This document shows, piece by piece, positions 8,930 through 18,070 of a stretch of 64,000 nt of DNA. Origin of the DNA: Fructobacillus americanaquae (GTDB lineage: Bacteria > Bacillota > Bacilli > Lactobacillales > Lactobacillaceae); contig NZ_CP097122.1 in NCBI RefSeq assembly GCF_024029775.1, forward strand, positions 611,001 through 675,000, given 5' to 3'. The position numbers and the translations under genes are program-made. Numbering within the stretch: the first letter of the stretch is position 1; every line of letters starts with the position of its first letter. The notes beneath the pieces were generated by a model. The model saw nothing but the letters and a program-made list of their open reading frames with translations, ran no database searches and was not told where the DNA came from.

Positions 8930-10096
8930 ATGACGACCACCATGCACACTTACGACCAATTCCCCTTTGACATCGTGGCTGGACACGATTCGTATCTAAT
9001 CGATGACCAGGGAAAGGAATACCTCGACCTGACTGCCGGTATCGGTGTCTGTAACTTTGGTTACAGCAATCAACAAATTAAACAGGCCGTGGCCGACCAA
9101 GTGGAAAAGGTCTGGCATATTTCCAACTTATACCAAAACCAGCTCGCAGAAGAAGTTGCAAAAGACCTCTGTCCAGATGGTTACCAGGCCTTCTTCTGTA
9201 ACTCAGGGACCGAGGCCAACGAGGCTGCGATTAAGTTAGCCCACAAGGCGACTGGCAAGCACGAACTCCTGGCCTTTAACTATGGTTTCCATGGCCGGAC
9301 CACCGGTTCCTTGTCTGTTACTGGTTATCCCCACATCCAGGAAGGTTTTGCACCGCTGATGCCAGCAGTTAAGATGGTGCCTTTTAATGATTCAACTGCC
9401 CTCGCTGCGATTACCGAAGACACTGCTGCCGTGATTCTGGAAGTCATCCAGGGTGAAGGTGGGGTTAATGTTGGGCAGGCCGACTGGCTCCACCAAGTCC
9501 AAGACAAATGCCATGCAACCGGTACTCTTTTCATCATTGACGAAGTGCAAAGTGGCATGGGTCGGACTGGTTACCGTTTTGCCTTTGAACACGACGGTTT
9601 GGAACCAGACATGATAACCGTTGCCAAGGGACTGGCCAACGGTTTGCCGGTTGGAGCCCTGCTCGCTAAAAAAAGTATCGCCGAGTACTTCCAACCAGGT
9701 GACCACGGCACGACATTTGGTGGCAATAAAGTCGTGATGTCCGCCGCTAAAGCAGTGCTTAAGCAGCTGAATCCAGACTTCCTTGCGACTGTTCAAGCAA
9801 AGGGCAACTGGCTTTTTGACCAGCTGGAACAAAAACTTAGTCCGTTAGAAGGCGTAACCGGCATCAGTGGTGCCGGTTTAATGGTTGGTATTCACTTAGC
9901 TGATTCTCTGCCTGTTAACCAAGTCATCCAGGCCCTCCACCAAAAAAGTCTCTTAACCCTTTCTGCCCGTGGCAACACACTACGTCTTCTGCCACCATTG
10001 ATTGTTGATCAAATTGCTTTAGCCCAAGCCATCGATCAAATCGGTCAAACAATTCAACAACTGAGCACTGCTGACCAAGCCGTTGCCGTTCAATGA
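8930..10096 (+). CDS. argD: Acetylornithine aminotransferase
   Basis: A 388-residue class III PLP aminotransferase converting N-acetylglutamate semialdehyde to N-acetylornithine. Visible signatures are CNSGTEANEAAIKLA near residue 85, FIIDEVQSGMGRTG near 200 and the PLP lysine in VAKGLANGLPVGAL near 232. SD GGAGG is present seven bases before the ATG. It is the last gene of the arg operon, 162 bases after argB; its stop codon lies inside the 5' arm of the operon terminator. Confidence 0.94.
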   Translation: MTTTMHTYDQFPFDIVAGHDSYLIDDQGKEYLDLTAGIGVCNFGYSNQQIKQAVADQVEKVWHISNLYQNQLAEEVAKDLCPDGYQAFFCNSGTEANEAAIKLAHKATGKHELLAFNYGFHGRTTGSLSVTGYPHIQEGFAPLMPAVKMVPFNDSTALAAITEDTAAVILEVIQGEGGVNVGQADWLHQVQDKCHATGTLFIIDEVQSGMGRTGYRFAFEHDGLEPDMITVAKGLANGLPVGALLAKKSIAEYFQPGDHGTTFGGNKVVMSAAKAVLKQLNPDFLATVQAKGNWLFDQLEQKLSPLEGVTGISGAGLMVGIHLADSLPVNQVIQALHQKSLLTLSARGNTLRLLPPLIVDQIALAQAIDQIGQTIQQLSTADQAVAVQ

Positions 10097-10117
10097 CCTT
10101 AATGGTCATTTTTTATT
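10092..10117 (+). terminator. Terminator of the arg operon
   Basis: AATGACC/GGTCATT stem with loop TTAAT followed by a T-run. The stem overlaps the argD stop codon. Confidence 0.75.
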
Positions 10118-10500
10118 TTTGGAAATTTTTGAATAGACTTAACGATGAAAATTTTCATCCGTCACGATTTGATTAGCTGATTAGGTTTCAATTTTTCCTA
10201 AAAAGCGTCAAGTTATTTTTGAAACGAGATAAAAATCACCCCTTTTTTATCTCTTTGACTAATTTTTTTAGAATCATTTTTTCTTTCATAAAATCGCTAA
10301 AACGCCAAATTTCCGCCTTTTTTCTGAACACTGCCCCTTGGCTAACCCCAGAGTAAATGTCATCTTTCCTAACAAAAAATATTTTCCCATAATTTTTTCA
10401 TCCTATGATAGACGAAATTACAGTGAAACACATACTTATATTAGTGATTTATGATAATTGTTCGTTTGAATCGATGATTCAAAGTAGAAGGAGGATGCTT
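10118..10500 (+). other. AT-rich intergenic leader of the permease gene
   Basis: About 380 bases with no supported ORF. The strong SD AAGGAGG at 10489-10495 lies directly before the permease ATG. The upstream part is very AT-rich and offers several possible promoters, none clearly best. Confidence 0.6.
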
Positions 10501-11887
10501 ATGGCACAACCTATTCAAGAGACTGAGATCAACCAAGACGGCACTAAGCGCTCTCTGAGCAACCGCCACGTGCAAATGATTGCCATCGGCGGTACCATTG
10601 GCACCGGACTTTTTTTTGGGAGCAGGCTCAACGATTTCAAAATCAGGCCCGACAATTTTACTTCTTTACGCCGTATTGGGCACGCTCTTTTTCTTTATGA
10701 TGCGCGCAATCGGTGAAATGCTTTATTCACAACCCGACCAACACACCTTCGTTGGCTTCATTTCTAAGTATTTGGGTAAGGGGCCCGGGGTCTTTGCCGG
10801 TTTGACTTACTGGTTGGCTCTGATTTTTGCTGGAATGTCCGAATTGACTGCCATCGCAACTTATGTCAAGTTTTGGTTCCCGACCTGGAATACGGCTGCA
10901 ATTGAAATCTCTTTTCTCGCCGCCTTGGTTGTGCTGAACATTTTGGCAGCCAGAGCCTTCGGTGAAACGGAATTCTGGTTTGCAATGATCAAAATCATTG
11001 CCATCATTTCCTTGATTGTGACCGGGATTTTTATGGTCATGACCGGCTTTAAGAGTCCCGGTGGAGCAACAGCCAGTTTTGGAAACATTTTCCATAACTT
11101 TAGCCTCTTCCCTAACGGCTTAAAAGCCTTCCTTGGCTCCATTCCAATGGTCTTCTTCGCGATGGCCGGGATGGAATTCGTTGGCATCACTATTGGTGAA
11201 ACAAAGAACCCTCGCAAGGTGTTGAAGAAGGCAATTAACGAAACTGTTTACCGTGTCTTGTTGTTTTATATCGGCGCTTTGATCATCATCATGTCCATCA
11301 TGCCCTGGACAAGTATTACCGCCGGTAATAGTCCATTCGTGCAAGTCTTCAAGTTGGCTGGTTTGCCAGCAGCCGCAGCAGTGATTAACTTCGTGGTTTT
11401 GACTTCTGCTTCCTCAGCCTTGAATAGTGTCCTTTTCTCTAGTGGTCGGCACCTCTACCAGCTTTCTCGTGAATTAGACTGGAAGCCCTTAGCTAAGATT
11501 GCTAAGGCCGGTATCCCAACGCCGGCCATTCTCTTCTCTAGTGCGCTCTTACTCTTTGCACCGGTGATTGCTTCCATCCCATCTATCAACGATGCTTTCC
11601 AGTTCGTTGCTGGTGGTGCCAGTGACCTCTACTTAGTGGTTTACTTGTTGACGATGGTCGCTCACCGACGTTTCCGCGTTTCACCGGAATTCATGCCGGA
11701 TGGTTTCAAGATGCCTTGGTATCGTTACACAAGCCCAATCACCATTGGGGCATTCGTTCTCGTCTTCTTGTCACTCTTTGCTAATCCAAACGATGCTATC
11801 CCGGCGACCGGGGCCATCATTTGGGTCATCGTCTTCGGTGGTTACTGTTACTTACGCTTCCGCAACCAAGAAGTAGCAACCATTTAA
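10501..11887 (+). pseudogene. APC-family amino acid permease, single-base frameshift
   Basis: A basic/neutral amino acid permease of the AAT type with 12 expected membrane segments. The N-terminus RHVQMIAIGGTIGTGLF is the family hallmark. The frame is lost at a run of eight T (10610-10617). With seven T the protein reads GTGLFLGAGSTISKSGP and runs to 11887, about 461 residues, the normal length. The second half carries typical loops such as GMEFVGITIGETKNPRKVLKKA. It follows the arginine operon, so arginine or ornithine uptake is conceivable, but substrate cannot be read from sequence. As written the product is a 70-residue stub: decay, reversible slippage at T8, or sequencing error. Confidence 0.88.
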
Positions 11888-11908
11888 TTTGCTGTGTTTC
11901 GTTCATTC

Positions 11909-11937
11909 AAGTGCCCGTGTGAACACGGGCACTTTTT
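11909..11937 (+). terminator. Terminator of the permease gene
   Basis: AAGTGCCCGTGT/ACACGGGCACTT stem with a short loop and T-run. Confidence 0.9.
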
Positions 11938-12358
11938 GATGCGTTTCAATCAGCTTCCTTCTATTTATATGAGTGCATTCTATCAACCTCCTCTTTGGTA
12001 CGTTCTTGGTAATTCCCGAATAAATCGAATCAAGCCGTCCAAATCAGTCCGGCCTTTCCTAACCCGGTCCCCGTAGCGCAATCACCGTCAACCGCTCTCC
12101 CTCTCTTTCTCCAGTCTAAGTTCAAGTCCCTCTTGACTTTATCTGTTAATCAAAACTGATTCTAGATTTCATGTCATGCTTTGGCACATTTAATAAAAAC
12201 TGTTTAAGTTTATCCAAAACTCAGGTTTGAACACCAGGCTTTGTGGTAAACTGATTTTGACGATGAATTCTAACCTATTAAGGCTAAAGCACCGCCAGAT
12301 GTCGCCTGACCCTTCTTTTGTGAGAAACGGGCGGCTCTTGTTTGTTATTACAAACCGT
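11938..12358. other. Intergenic region upstream of uppP
   Basis: About 420 bases with no supported coding sequence. Short open stretches have no SD and no recognisable product. It must contain the uppP promoter; I see no clear pair of boxes. Confidence 0.55.
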
Positions 12359-12391
12359 AACCGAATGTCTGTAGGCATTCGGTTGCGTTTT
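12359..12391 (+). promoter_or_regulatory. Hairpin in the uppP leader (possible attenuator)
   Basis: AACCGAATG/CATTCGGTT stem with an eight-base loop, followed by GCGTTTT, ending 26 bases before the uppP start codon. The T-run is short, so it may be a weak terminator, an attenuator or a translation-control hairpin. Confidence 0.4.
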
Positions 12392-12417
12392 GCATTCCAG
12401 AAATACTAGGAGATATT

Positions 12418-13239
12418 ATGCTTGACATTTTTAAAGCCATTATTATTGGTATTGTCGAAGGATTAACAGAGTTCTTGCCAGTCAGTTCGACTGGGCACAT
12501 TGATTTGGTTAGCCAATTCGTCCAAATCAGCCAGGGTAAAGATTTTGAAAACATGTTTGAATACGTGATTCAATTTGGTGCCATCATGGCTGTTGTAATT
12601 TTGTACTTCAGTAAGCTGAACCCATTTAGCGCAAAGAAGACTGTGCGGGAACGCCAGGATACCTGGGTGCTCTGGTTCAAGGTAATCATTGCTTGCCTCC
12701 CATCAATCGTGATTGGTTTGCCATTAAACGATTTCATGGATGAGCACTTGCACAAGCCAGCCGTTGTTGCGACTGCTTTGATTGTCTATGGTATCTTGTT
12801 CATTGTGATTGAAAACATCTACAAGAACAAGGCCCCTAAAATTAGCAGCCTGGCAACCATCGGTTACAGTACAGCGCTTTACATCGGTTTGTTCCAAGCC
12901 TTGTCAATCGTACCTGGTACCAGCCGTTCAGGGGCAACCATCTTGGGTGCCATTATCTTAGGTGCCAGCCGCTACGTGGCCACCGAATTTAGTTTCTTCC
13001 TCGCCATTCCAACCATGGTTGGCGTCACAATCCTCAAGGTTGGTTCATACCTCCTGAAGGGCAACACCTTCACGGGTGAACAGTGGGCCGTCTTGGCAAC
13101 TGGAACCTTCGTTTCCTTCATTGTTGCAGTTATCGCTATCAAGTGGCTGTTGAAGTTCGTGCAAACCCACGATTTCAAGGCCTTCGGTTGGTACCGAATC
13201 GTTGTTGGTTTGATTGTCTTCGCCGTGATGTTTATGTAA
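12418..13239 (+). CDS. uppP: Undecaprenyl-diphosphatase (bacitracin resistance)
   Basis: A 273-residue integral membrane enzyme that dephosphorylates undecaprenyl diphosphate to recycle the lipid carrier for peptidoglycan synthesis; its overproduction gives bacitracin resistance. The two signature regions are EGLTEFLPVSSTGH near residue 17 and PGTSRSGATILGA near residue 166. Hydrophobic segments fill the rest. SD AGGAGA precedes the ATG. It is monocistronic, ends in a strong terminator, and converges on a BceAB-like ABC transporter operon, a neighbour with a related envelope role. Confidence 0.95.
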   Translation: MLDIFKAIIIGIVEGLTEFLPVSSTGHIDLVSQFVQISQGKDFENMFEYVIQFGAIMAVVILYFSKLNPFSAKKTVRERQDTWVLWFKVIIACLPSIVIGLPLNDFMDEHLHKPAVVATALIVYGILFIVIENIYKNKAPKISSLATIGYSTALYIGLFQALSIVPGTSRSGATILGAIILGASRYVATEFSFFLAIPTMVGVTILKVGSYLLKGNTFTGEQWAVLATGTFVSFIVAVIAIKWLLKFVQTHDFKAFGWYRIVVGLIVFAVMFM

Positions 13240-13243
13240 TTTC

Positions 13244-13279
13244 ATCAAAAAAAGTCCCCACTGAGGGGGCTTTTTTGAT
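13244..13279. terminator. Bidirectional terminator after uppP
   Basis: ATCAAAAAAAGTCCCC/GGGGGCTTTTTTGAT, with a five-base loop. Confidence 0.9.
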
Positions 13280-13285
13280 GCATAG

Positions 13286-13329
13286 AAAAAGACGAACCTG
13301 GCCGCAATTGCAGCTGAGTTCGTCTTTTC
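13286..13329 (-). terminator. Terminator of the PadR-ABC operon
   Basis: AAAAGACGAAC/GTTCGTCTTTT stem read on the minus strand, 30 bases beyond the permease stop codon. Confidence 0.75.
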
Positions 13330-13359
13330 TTCTTGAGATATGGAAACTGATTTTTCAGC

Positions 13360-15357
13360 TTATCGACCAGCCTTTGACTGGTTAACGATTTGTTGGTAAC
13401 GCTTAGAGGTTAGCCAGTAAATCACCAGGTAAATCAAGATCACAATCACCGTCATCGTGACCATGACTGGGATAAACATTGTTGGGTCAAACAGTCCCAA
13501 GGTTTTGAAGACCGTCTTCAAAATTGGGAAGGCAAAGGCTGCGTTCAAAATCAGCAACACAAGCGGCAAACCAAAGAGCAAGCGAATTTGGCGGTTAATC
13601 ATTTGCTTGGTTTCCGCCAGGCTGAGACCAATTCGTTGCATCTTATTGAAGTTTTGTCGGTCAACCAAGCCTTCAGCAACCTGCTTGTAGTAAACAATCA
13701 AAACCGTGGTAAAGGTCAACACAACAGCAGTCAAGACCCCGACAAAGACCAAACTACCAAAGACAGTTTCGATGCTTTGCACAGCATCGGCTCGGTCCGT
13801 AACCTGACCACCCGCCTGCTGGAAAATCTCGCTTAAGTCCTTGCTAAAAGCAATTTCGTTTTTCTTCGTGCCCTTCACATCGTAGGCATAGATGTGGGTC
13901 ACCGCATCCGGCATGTCCGAGATTTCCACCTGGAAGCCACTATCGTTCGTGGCCGGTGCCTGAACATCCTTTAAGAAGGCGTTCAGCTGGCTTTGCTGGT
14001 TCACAACCAAGTAATCATAACTTGGGCCGGATGGTGCGGTTGAATCAGGTGCAGTAAATTGGTCGATGGTCTTCACCTTGTAGGTCTGGCCACCAATTTG
14101 CAATTTTGCTGGTACCTGCTGCTGATGTGTTGCGTAGATTCCGACCTCATCGCTGGCCAATGAAACAGACTGTCCCTGCCATTTCTTCAAGCTCTCGGTC
14201 GTCATGGCCCGGAATACAGGAGCAGACATGACATCCCCCGTTCCAGTAAAGAGGCTGATTCGACCCCCGCCACTAACCTTTACCAAGATGGCGTTAGTCG
14301 CTTCCAGTTCATGACTAGCGCTCAAAGTTAAGTTGTGCTTTTGGGCGCTTTGCTGGATCTGATTTAACTGGTCCTTTGTCAACGATTGTGGGCTCGTAAT
14401 CGTTGTATCATATGGCAGGTACTGACCAAATTTGCTAGTTACCTGCTGCATTGAAATCGCTGCCGTCAAGGCCACGACGATGGTTGTAAACAGCAAAGCA
14501 ACAGTGGCCAGGCCGGCCCCGTTATTCTTCACGCGGAATAAGAGTCCCGAAACGGGCACAAAATGCTTATCCTGATAGTAGTACTTTTGGTTCTTACGCA
14601 AGCGCTTTAAGAGCCAGCCAATCCCGACAATCATCACCAGATAAGTTCCGACAATCACCAAGCCGACCGCCCAGATAAAGGAGACAAGGGCATTCAAGCT
14701 TGGCTTAGTGGTCAAAGCCAACCAATAACCAGCAATTAGGATCACAAAGCCCATGATGCCCAAGAAGGCCTTCGCCTTTGGTTCTTTGGCCACCTTTTGG
14801 TCGGACTTGGTTAAATCAATCAAGCTTGTTCGACCAATTTTAAACCATTCAATCAGTGCCATCAGGAAAAACAACGCTGCGTAAATCAGCCCAACCGTGA
14901 CCACCGTATTCCAGTCAAAAGAAACCCGATAATCCTGGTCCCCGGCCAACTGATTTAACACGGGAAAGGCAATAAACAGGGCACCGAATGAAGCCATCAG
15001 GCCAATGACCGTCGTGATCAACCAGAGGCCAAGCGATTGCCAGGCCACCACCATGGCACCTTGAAAGCGCGACATCCCCAACATCGAAAGCGTCCCAATT
15101 TGTCGTTGGCGCCGACCGGAGACAAAGGAATTGGCATAAAAAATAAAGACTGCCCCGACCAAAAGTGAAAGGACTAAGCCCAAGACCATTACGGCCTTGA
15201 TAATCTTGCCATATTCGGAAGTAGCAATACTGTGGTTGTTCCGAATGGCAAAGAACATGGCGTTAACCATCAACAAGAAGGCGTTAGCAAAAATAAAGAG
15301 GGCGTAATGGCGAAAATCTTTTTTGAGCGTCTGCAGTGCGAAGCGAAGACTCAACAT
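13360..15357 (-). CDS. ABC transporter permease, FtsX/BceB-like
   Basis: About 665 residues with roughly ten membrane segments and a large extracellular domain (about residues 310-520), the layout of BceB-type permeases that protect the envelope from cell-wall antibiotics. FtsX-type regions flank it: the N-terminal part has SGRRQRQIGTLSMLGMSR, and the C-terminal part has KMQRIGLSLAETKQMINRQ. The ATG at 15357 is chosen over the upstream in-frame GTG because AGGTG lies six bases before it. It starts directly after the ATPase stop codon. No adjacent BceRS-type two-component system is present, so control probably comes from the PadR promoter. Confidence 0.85.
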   Translation of the reverse strand: MLSLRFALQTLKKDFRHYALFIFANAFLLMVNAMFFAIRNNHSIATSEYGKIIKAVMVLGLVLSLLVGAVFIFYANSFVSGRRQRQIGTLSMLGMSRFQGAMVVAWQSLGLWLITTVIGLMASFGALFIAFPVLNQLAGDQDYRVSFDWNTVVTVGLIYAALFFLMALIEWFKIGRTSLIDLTKSDQKVAKEPKAKAFLGIMGFVILIAGYWLALTTKPSLNALVSFIWAVGLVIVGTYLVMIVGIGWLLKRLRKNQKYYYQDKHFVPVSGLLFRVKNNGAGLATVALLFTTIVVALTAAISMQQVTSKFGQYLPYDTTITSPQSLTKDQLNQIQQSAQKHNLTLSASHELEATNAILVKVSGGGRISLFTGTGDVMSAPVFRAMTTESLKKWQGQSVSLASDEVGIYATHQQQVPAKLQIGGQTYKVKTIDQFTAPDSTAPSGPSYDYLVVNQQSQLNAFLKDVQAPATNDSGFQVEISDMPDAVTHIYAYDVKGTKKNEIAFSKDLSEIFQQAGGQVTDRADAVQSIETVFGSLVFVGVLTAVVLTFTTVLIVYYKQVAEGLVDRQNFNKMQRIGLSLAETKQMINRQIRLLFGLPLVLLILNAAFAFPILKTVFKTLGLFDPTMFIPVMVTMTVIVILIYLVIYWLTSKRYQQIVNQSKAGR

Positions 15358-15358
15358 C

Positions 15359-16108
15359 TTATTCACCTACTTTCGTCAACTCCGTTAGCTGGTTGGAGAT
15401 GGCTGACAGGTATTCTTCCTGGGTCATCTCGCCCCGGTCTAAGGCAGTTTGAATCCGACCATCCTTGATAAAGAGGGTCTTCTTGGCATAAGATGCGGAT
15501 AATGATGAATGGGTGACCATCACGATGGTCTGTCCCGCTGCATTCACATCCTGAAAAATCGACAACATTTCTTGAGCCGTTTTGGAATCCAAGGCTCCTG
15601 TCGGTTCATCGGCCAAAATCAATGCTGGCTGCGTAATCAAAGCACGAGCAGCGGTGACTCGTTGCCGCTGTCCACCAGAAATCTGACTGGGATACTTATC
15701 CAAAAGTTCTTGAATCCCCAAACGTGGGGCCAATTCGTTCAAGCGGCTATCCATTTCGGCCTTAGGGGCCTTAGTCAAAACCAATGGCAAATAGATGTTG
15801 TCGCGGTTGTTGAAAATGTCCAAAAGATCAAAAGACTGGAAGATAAAGCCGAGATTTTCGCGCCGGAAAACCGCCTTCTTTCCGTCTGATAAATCAGTGG
15901 TTTCCACCCCATTGAGCTTAATGGAACCCTCGATTGGGTTATCAAGGGTGGCCATAATGTTTAACAGTGTCGTCTTACCAGCACCGGACTCGCCCATGAT
16001 TGCAACATAGTCCCCTTGATTGATGGTCAGTGAAATATCTTGTAAGACCCGCTTGTTTTGGCTATCCGAATAGGACTTCTGTACGTGGGTTAGTTCTAGT
16101 AATGCCAT
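15359..16108 (-). CDS. ABC transporter ATP-binding protein, BceA/LolD-like
   Basis: A 249-residue ATPase with Walker [13 protein letters not shown] near residue 39, signature [15 protein letters not shown] near 145 and Walker [14 protein letters not shown]. This is the LolD/MacB/BceA subfamily that drives FtsX-like permeases, here the next gene. SD AGGAGA precedes the ATG. It lies 12 bases after the DUF4097 gene in the same operon. Confidence 0.92.
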   Translation of the reverse strand: MALLELTHVQKSYSDSQNKRVLQDISLTINQGDYVAIMGESGAGKTTLLNIMATLDNPIEGSIKLNGVETTDLSDGKKAVFRRENLGFIFQSFDLLDIFNNRDNIYLPLVLTKAPKAEMDSRLNELAPRLGIQELLDKYPSQISGGQRQRVTAARALITQPALILADEPTGALDSKTAQEMLSIFQDVNAAGQTIVMVTHSSLSASYAKKTLFIKDGRIQTALDRGEMTQEEYLSAISNQLTELTKVGE

Positions 16109-16120
16109 TGTTCTTCTCCT

Positions 16121-16813
16121 TTAGTTCAAATCAATATCGCCGGACTGATTCAGCAAATGCAAATTAGCACCAGCGCCGTAACCGACATGGTAAGCCCGTT
16201 TCATTGAAAGCGCGCCGGACTTCGTTTCGGCCTCAACGATTGGCAACTGACTTTGCTCAACTTCAATATCGCCATTTTCGTTGGTGACTTTACCACCGCC
16301 GGTAACTGTCACTTGCTGCAATGTAATGTCACCATTTGTATTCCTTACTTGCACTTGATTAACGTTGATGCCTGTTAACTGAATATCACCATTTTCAGTT
16401 TGGATCGTCAGTTTTTGTAAATTCGCATTCTCTGGGATAGTAATCTCTAATCGTGTTTCACCTGATTGGAAAATCCTGTTTCTTCCTGATTTTTGACTCA
16501 CAACCAACTGCTGATTTTCAACCTTCGACTCAAATAATGGCTGACCAGCAGAATCAAGTTCCTGGACAGCATAGTTGTCACCGCTTTTAACCACGATATC
16601 AAAGCTATTCGTGTTGACCTTTATTCCTTGAATATGGTCATTTGTCAGCTGGGTCTTGTCTGGACTAATATCGTGCGTTTCCGTTTTGACCCTGGTCAAA
16701 TAGCGCGCCAAGGTAAAATCAATTTCCCCGGGCTTGGCTAAGACAAAGGAAACACTTGAGAGCACTACCCCCACACTCATCAAAAAGACACCTAATTTCA
16801 ACGATTTTTTCAT
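16121..16813 (-). CDS. DUF4097-type beta-helical envelope protein
   Basis: A 230-residue protein with one N-terminal hydrophobic anchor (about residues 6-26) and a surface part made of short repeated beta strands with the recurring NGDI(Q/T)L pattern (ENGDIQLTG, NTNGDITLQ, ENGDIEVEQ, QSGDIDLN), typical of DUF4097. Family members sit beside PadR and DUF1700 genes in Firmicutes; the molecular role is unknown, with an envelope-stress link suspected. It lies four bases downstream of the DUF1700 gene. Confidence 0.85.
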   Translation of the reverse strand: MKKSLKLGVFLMSVGVVLSSVSFVLAKPGEIDFTLARYLTRVKTETHDISPDKTQLTNDHIQGIKVNTNSFDIVVKSGDNYAVQELDSAGQPLFESKVENQQLVVSQKSGRNRIFQSGETRLEITIPENANLQKLTIQTENGDIQLTGINVNQVQVRNTNGDITLQQVTVTGGGKVTNENGDIEVEQSQLPIVEAETKSGALSMKRAYHVGYGAGANLHLLNQSGDIDLN

Positions 16814-16817
16814 TAGA

Positions 16818-17375
16818 CTAAATCCTTTCCCAAAGTTCTACAAGCCAGCGACTTAGGGCAACAATTCCCTGAATAACCTTTTTCGTGACAAAGATAATAC
16901 CTGGAATTACCAGGAACATCAGTCCAATAAAGATGATACCCAAGCCAGTAAAGAACAGTCCCGACCAAAGAGTATGGAACAATGTGAAGAGGCCGTAAAT
17001 AAAGAAGGCGACACCAGCCGCCGTGGCCAATAACATCAAAATCGAGAAGACGAAGATGAGCATAAAGAGTGAAAAGAAGATACCACCAAAGAATGGTAGG
17101 GTTAGTGGTAACGTGATAATAATCAAGGCTAAAATCAAAACCCGATAAGCCGTTGTGTGCTGCGTTCCATAAGGCGGTACTTGTTCACCGTTCTCGGTAT
17201 AATAATCTGTCTTAATTTTTGTTGCTAACTCTTCCGGTTGGCCCAGGCTCTTAATCGCCTCTGCATCCGATAAGCCACCGTCCTCAAGATATTCACGATA
17301 ATACTCTAAGATATCGTCTTTTTCTTTTGTTGGTAATCCTTTAAGTGCTGCTGCTAATTTTTCTAAATAGTTCAT
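16818..17375 (-). CDS. DUF1700 membrane protein
   Basis: A 185-residue protein. The first 60 residues form the conserved DUF1700 helical domain (YLEKLAAALKGLP, then DILEYYREYLED), followed by several membrane segments between about 75 and 175. The family is usually encoded next to PadR regulators, as here, and may act as a membrane partner of the regulator. It starts one base after the padR stop codon, indicating translational coupling. Confidence 0.85.
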   Translation of the reverse strand: MNYLEKLAAALKGLPTKEKDDILEYYREYLEDGGLSDAEAIKSLGQPEELATKIKTDYYTENGEQVPPYGTQHTTAYRVLILALIIITLPLTLPFFGGIFFSLFMLIFVFSILMLLATAAGVAFFIYGLFTLFHTLWSGLFFTGLGIIFIGLMFLVIPGIIFVTKKVIQGIVALSRWLVELWERI

Positions 17376-17376
17376 A

Positions 17377-17682
17377 TTACTCTCCCAAAATGCCGTTCAC
17401 CTGCTCAACAAAGGTCTGCCACTCTTTTTTAGCGTCAGCCAGCTGTTCCTCTCCCGTTTGCGTTAACTGATAGTATTTACGGGTTCGTTCATCAAAGATT
17501 GCCGACCGGGTGGTGACAAAGCCTTTTTGTTCGAGCCGTCGTAAGATGGGATAGGTTGTCGAATCAGAAATTGGAATAACTTCCTGTATTTTTTTTGTAA
17601 TTACGTAGCCATAAAGTTCTTCTTCGGACAATGTCTGTAAAACAACCGCCTCGAGAACTAGATTCGGAATCTTTATTTTCAT
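17377..17682 (-). CDS. PadR-family transcriptional regulator
   Basis: About 101 residues with a winged helix (LVLEAVVLQTLSEEELYGYVI, residues about 8-30) and the TTYPILRRLEQKGFV wing region. The annotated open frame begins at 17700, but that ATG falls at the expected transcript start. The SD AAGGAG lies at 17690-17695, so one of the three ATGs at 17688-17680 is used; 17682 gives a seven-base spacing. It is first in the PadR-DUF1700-DUF4097-ABC operon. An inverted repeat over its own -10 box predicts autorepression; PadR proteins often respond to phenolics or antimicrobials. Confidence 0.88.
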   Translation of the reverse strand: MKIKIPNLVLEAVVLQTLSEEELYGYVITKKIQEVIPISDSTTYPILRRLEQKGFVTTRSAIFDERTRKYYQLTQTGEEQLADAKKEWQTFVEQVNGILGE

Positions 17683-17705
17683 CATCATACTCCTTAACAT
17701 CTAAT

Positions 17706-17734
17706 ACTATATGTCATATGATATAGTTTGTCAA
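17706..17734 (-). promoter_or_regulatory. PadR operon promoter with overlapping operator
   Basis: On the minus strand TTGACA (17729-17734), a 17-base spacer and TATAGT (17706-17711). A perfect inverted repeat ACTATAT-N8-ATATAGT spans 17706-17727, covering the -10 box and most of the spacer. This matches the way PadR-type repressors block their own promoters. Confidence 0.85.
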
Positions 17735-17739
17735 ATAGG

Positions 17740-18070
17740 ATAAAACCCTCTTGAAACCCGTATTTTTTAATTTTAAAGAAAAAACTGTCATGTCAATCCC
17801 CACTTATCCGGTATCGCCAATCCAGTCGTTACCATCATGGCAGCACAAAAAAGCCAACACCATTAATAACGGTGTTGACTACTAGCAAGAAAGATAATTC
17901 AACAAACAATTATCTGACTTTTATATCGTACTGATAAAACTGTTCCTGTCGATGACAATCCAAGGCAACAGGTCAGGCCAAAATACACAGCCATGATCAA
18001 GAAGCTGTCCACATCCTATTCTGATTTTGAATCATCGCCATTCAATAAAAAATTATAGGATTGTTTGATC
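17740..18070. other. Intergenic region between padR promoter and a TetR gene
   Basis: About 330 bases. Apart from the terminator at 17846-17880 I see no gene or RNA feature. Confidence 0.6.
17846..17880 (-). terminator. Terminator, minus strand
   Basis: GTCAACACC/GGTGTTGGC stem followed, on the minus strand, by TTTTTT. It is about 190 bases beyond the TetR stop codon and probably ends that transcript. Confidence 0.7.

Noticed and set aside
17682..17700. padR start at the most upstream ATG (17700)
   Set aside because: It falls at the predicted transcript start and upstream of the SD.
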